This document shows, in pieces, positions 13,853 through 14,524 of a stretch of DNA of 14,524 bases (position 1 is its first letter; every line of letters starts with the position of its first letter). Below the pieces are notes generated by a model. The model saw nothing but the letters and a program-made list of their open reading frames with translations. It did not search any database and was not told the DNA's origin. Both the position numbers and the translations under genes were made by a program. Origin of the DNA: Halomonas halophila (lineage in GTDB: Bacteria > Pseudomonadota > Gammaproteobacteria > Pseudomonadales > Halomonadaceae); NCBI GenBank assembly GCA_002433675.1, contig DJIP01000164.1, forward strand, positions 1 through 14,524. Reading direction: 5' to 3'.

Positions 13853-14524
13853 CTACACCGACTGGCCGCAGGCCACGGCCGACGCCCAGGCCCACTGGAA
13901 GTTGTAGCCGCCGAGTTCGCCGGTGACATCGAGCACCTCGCCGATAAAGCGCAGCTGGGGCAGGCCCTGGACCTCGAAGGTCTTCGACGAGATGGCGTCG
14001 ACGCAGACGCCGCCCATGGTCACCTCGGCGGTGCGCCAGCCTTCGGTGCCGGCGGGCTTGATGCGAAAGCGGTTGAGAAAGTCCGCCCAGGCTTCGAGGC
14101 TTGCGTTGGAGCGCTCGGCGAGTACGCCGTCATCGCCCTGCCACTCCACCAGGGACTGGGCCAGGCGCTTGGGGTAGTGCTCGGACAGCCAGGTGGACAA
14201 GCGACGCTTGGGGGTAGCGCGGCGGGCCTGACACAGCGCCTCGAAGGCGTCCTTGCCAGGCATCAGGTCGATCTCGAGGTGGTCGCCGGGCTGCCAGTAG
14301 CTGGAGATCTGCAGCATGGCGGGACCGGACAGCCCACGGTGGGTAAACAGCAAGGGTTCACGATACTCGCCGCCGCGACATCGAGTGACGACGTCGGTGG
14401 ACACCCCGGCAAGCGCCGCCGCCCGCTCCTTCCACTGGGAGGTCAGGGTAAAGGGCACCAGCGCCGCCCGGGTCTCGGTGACCTCCAGGCCGAACTGACG
14501 GGCGATATCGTAGCCAAAGCCGGT
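13853..14524 (-). CDS. YhiN/HI0933-type flavoprotein (NAD(P)/FAD-dependent oxidoreductase), 3' part
   Basis: The C-terminal 223 residues are visible; the frame runs open into the right edge, so the N-terminal FAD-binding GxGxxG region is outside. The visible part opens with TGFGYDIARQFGLEVTETR and ALVPFTLTSQW, then LLFTHRGLSGPAMLQISSYW. It ends with MGGVCVDAISSKTFEVQ, FIGEVLDVTGELGGYNFQWA and WASAVACGQ. These are the standard blocks of the HI0933 family, whose last block closes the FAD site. The family (BaiN in gut clostridia, YhiN in enterobacteria) contains flavin reductases, but the substrate of this subgroup is not established. A GTG at 14458 should not be taken as the start because family sequence continues upstream of it. 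It converges on lysR with only 19 bp between stops, with no visible terminator. Confidence 0.92.
   Translation of the reverse strand, partial: TGFGYDIARQFGLEVTETRAALVPFTLTSQWKERAAALAGVSTDVVTRCRGGEYREPLLFTHRGLSGPAMLQISSYWQPGDHLEIDLMPGKDAFEALCQARRATPKRRLSTWLSEHYPKRLAQSLVEWQGDDGVLAERSNASLEAWADFLNRFRIKPAGTEGWRTAEVTMGGVCVDAISSKTFEVQGLPQLRFIGEVLDVTGELGGYNFQWAWASAVACGQSV

Overview
The window looks like a chromosomal segment of a high-GC gammaproteobacterium, most plausibly a Halomonas-like member of the Oceanospirillales. This rests on gene families and protein style (KefA/MscK, OMPLA, YqjD/E/K-type trio, TAXI-TRAP, YhiN-like flavoprotein); there is no rRNA or other marker to fix the taxon. All genes look intact apart from the two cut by the window edges. 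I see no mobile element, tRNA, rRNA or CRISPR array, and no stretch over 300 bases lacks a gene.

Left part (1-3282), envelope genes. A truncated MscK-type mechanosensitive channel gene reads leftward. Divergent from it is an outer-membrane phospholipase A (pldA) with an extra N-terminal coiled coil. Then comes a tightly overlapping trio of small membrane-associated proteins (DUF883/YqjD-like, YqjE-like holin-fold, YqjK-like), possibly driven by a stationary-phase-type promoter.

Middle part (3283-8292). A solitary ParA-type ATPase converges on a leftward unit whose transcription order is sigma-70-family (ECF-like) factor, YfbK-like VWA protein, CHAD-domain protein. The sigma factor and VWA genes overlap by 4 bases, and the VWA protein has a cytoplasmic N-terminus plus one membrane anchor, so it is a candidate membrane-bound regulator of the sigma factor. 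The CHAD protein (likely polyphosphate-binding) is next to ParA, which raises the idea of a granule-positioning pair. Its stop codon sits inside a 12-bp tandem repeat.

Right part (8293-14524). A leftward catabolic unit encodes a tartrate/D-malate-type dehydrogenase, a TAXI-family TRAP solute receptor and a fused TRAP permease, ending at a textbook intrinsic terminator (8237-8263). A divergent LysR regulator lies at its head. Together they form an uptake, oxidation and regulation module, probably for tartrate, D-malate or a related hydroxy acid. The 3' part of a YhiN/HI0933-type flavoprotein gene closes the window, converging on lysR.

The most interesting points are the sigma/VWA/CHAD unit beside ParA and the pairing of a TAXI-TRAP transporter with a tartrate-dehydrogenase-like enzyme. 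Neither can be called a new system from sequence alone.
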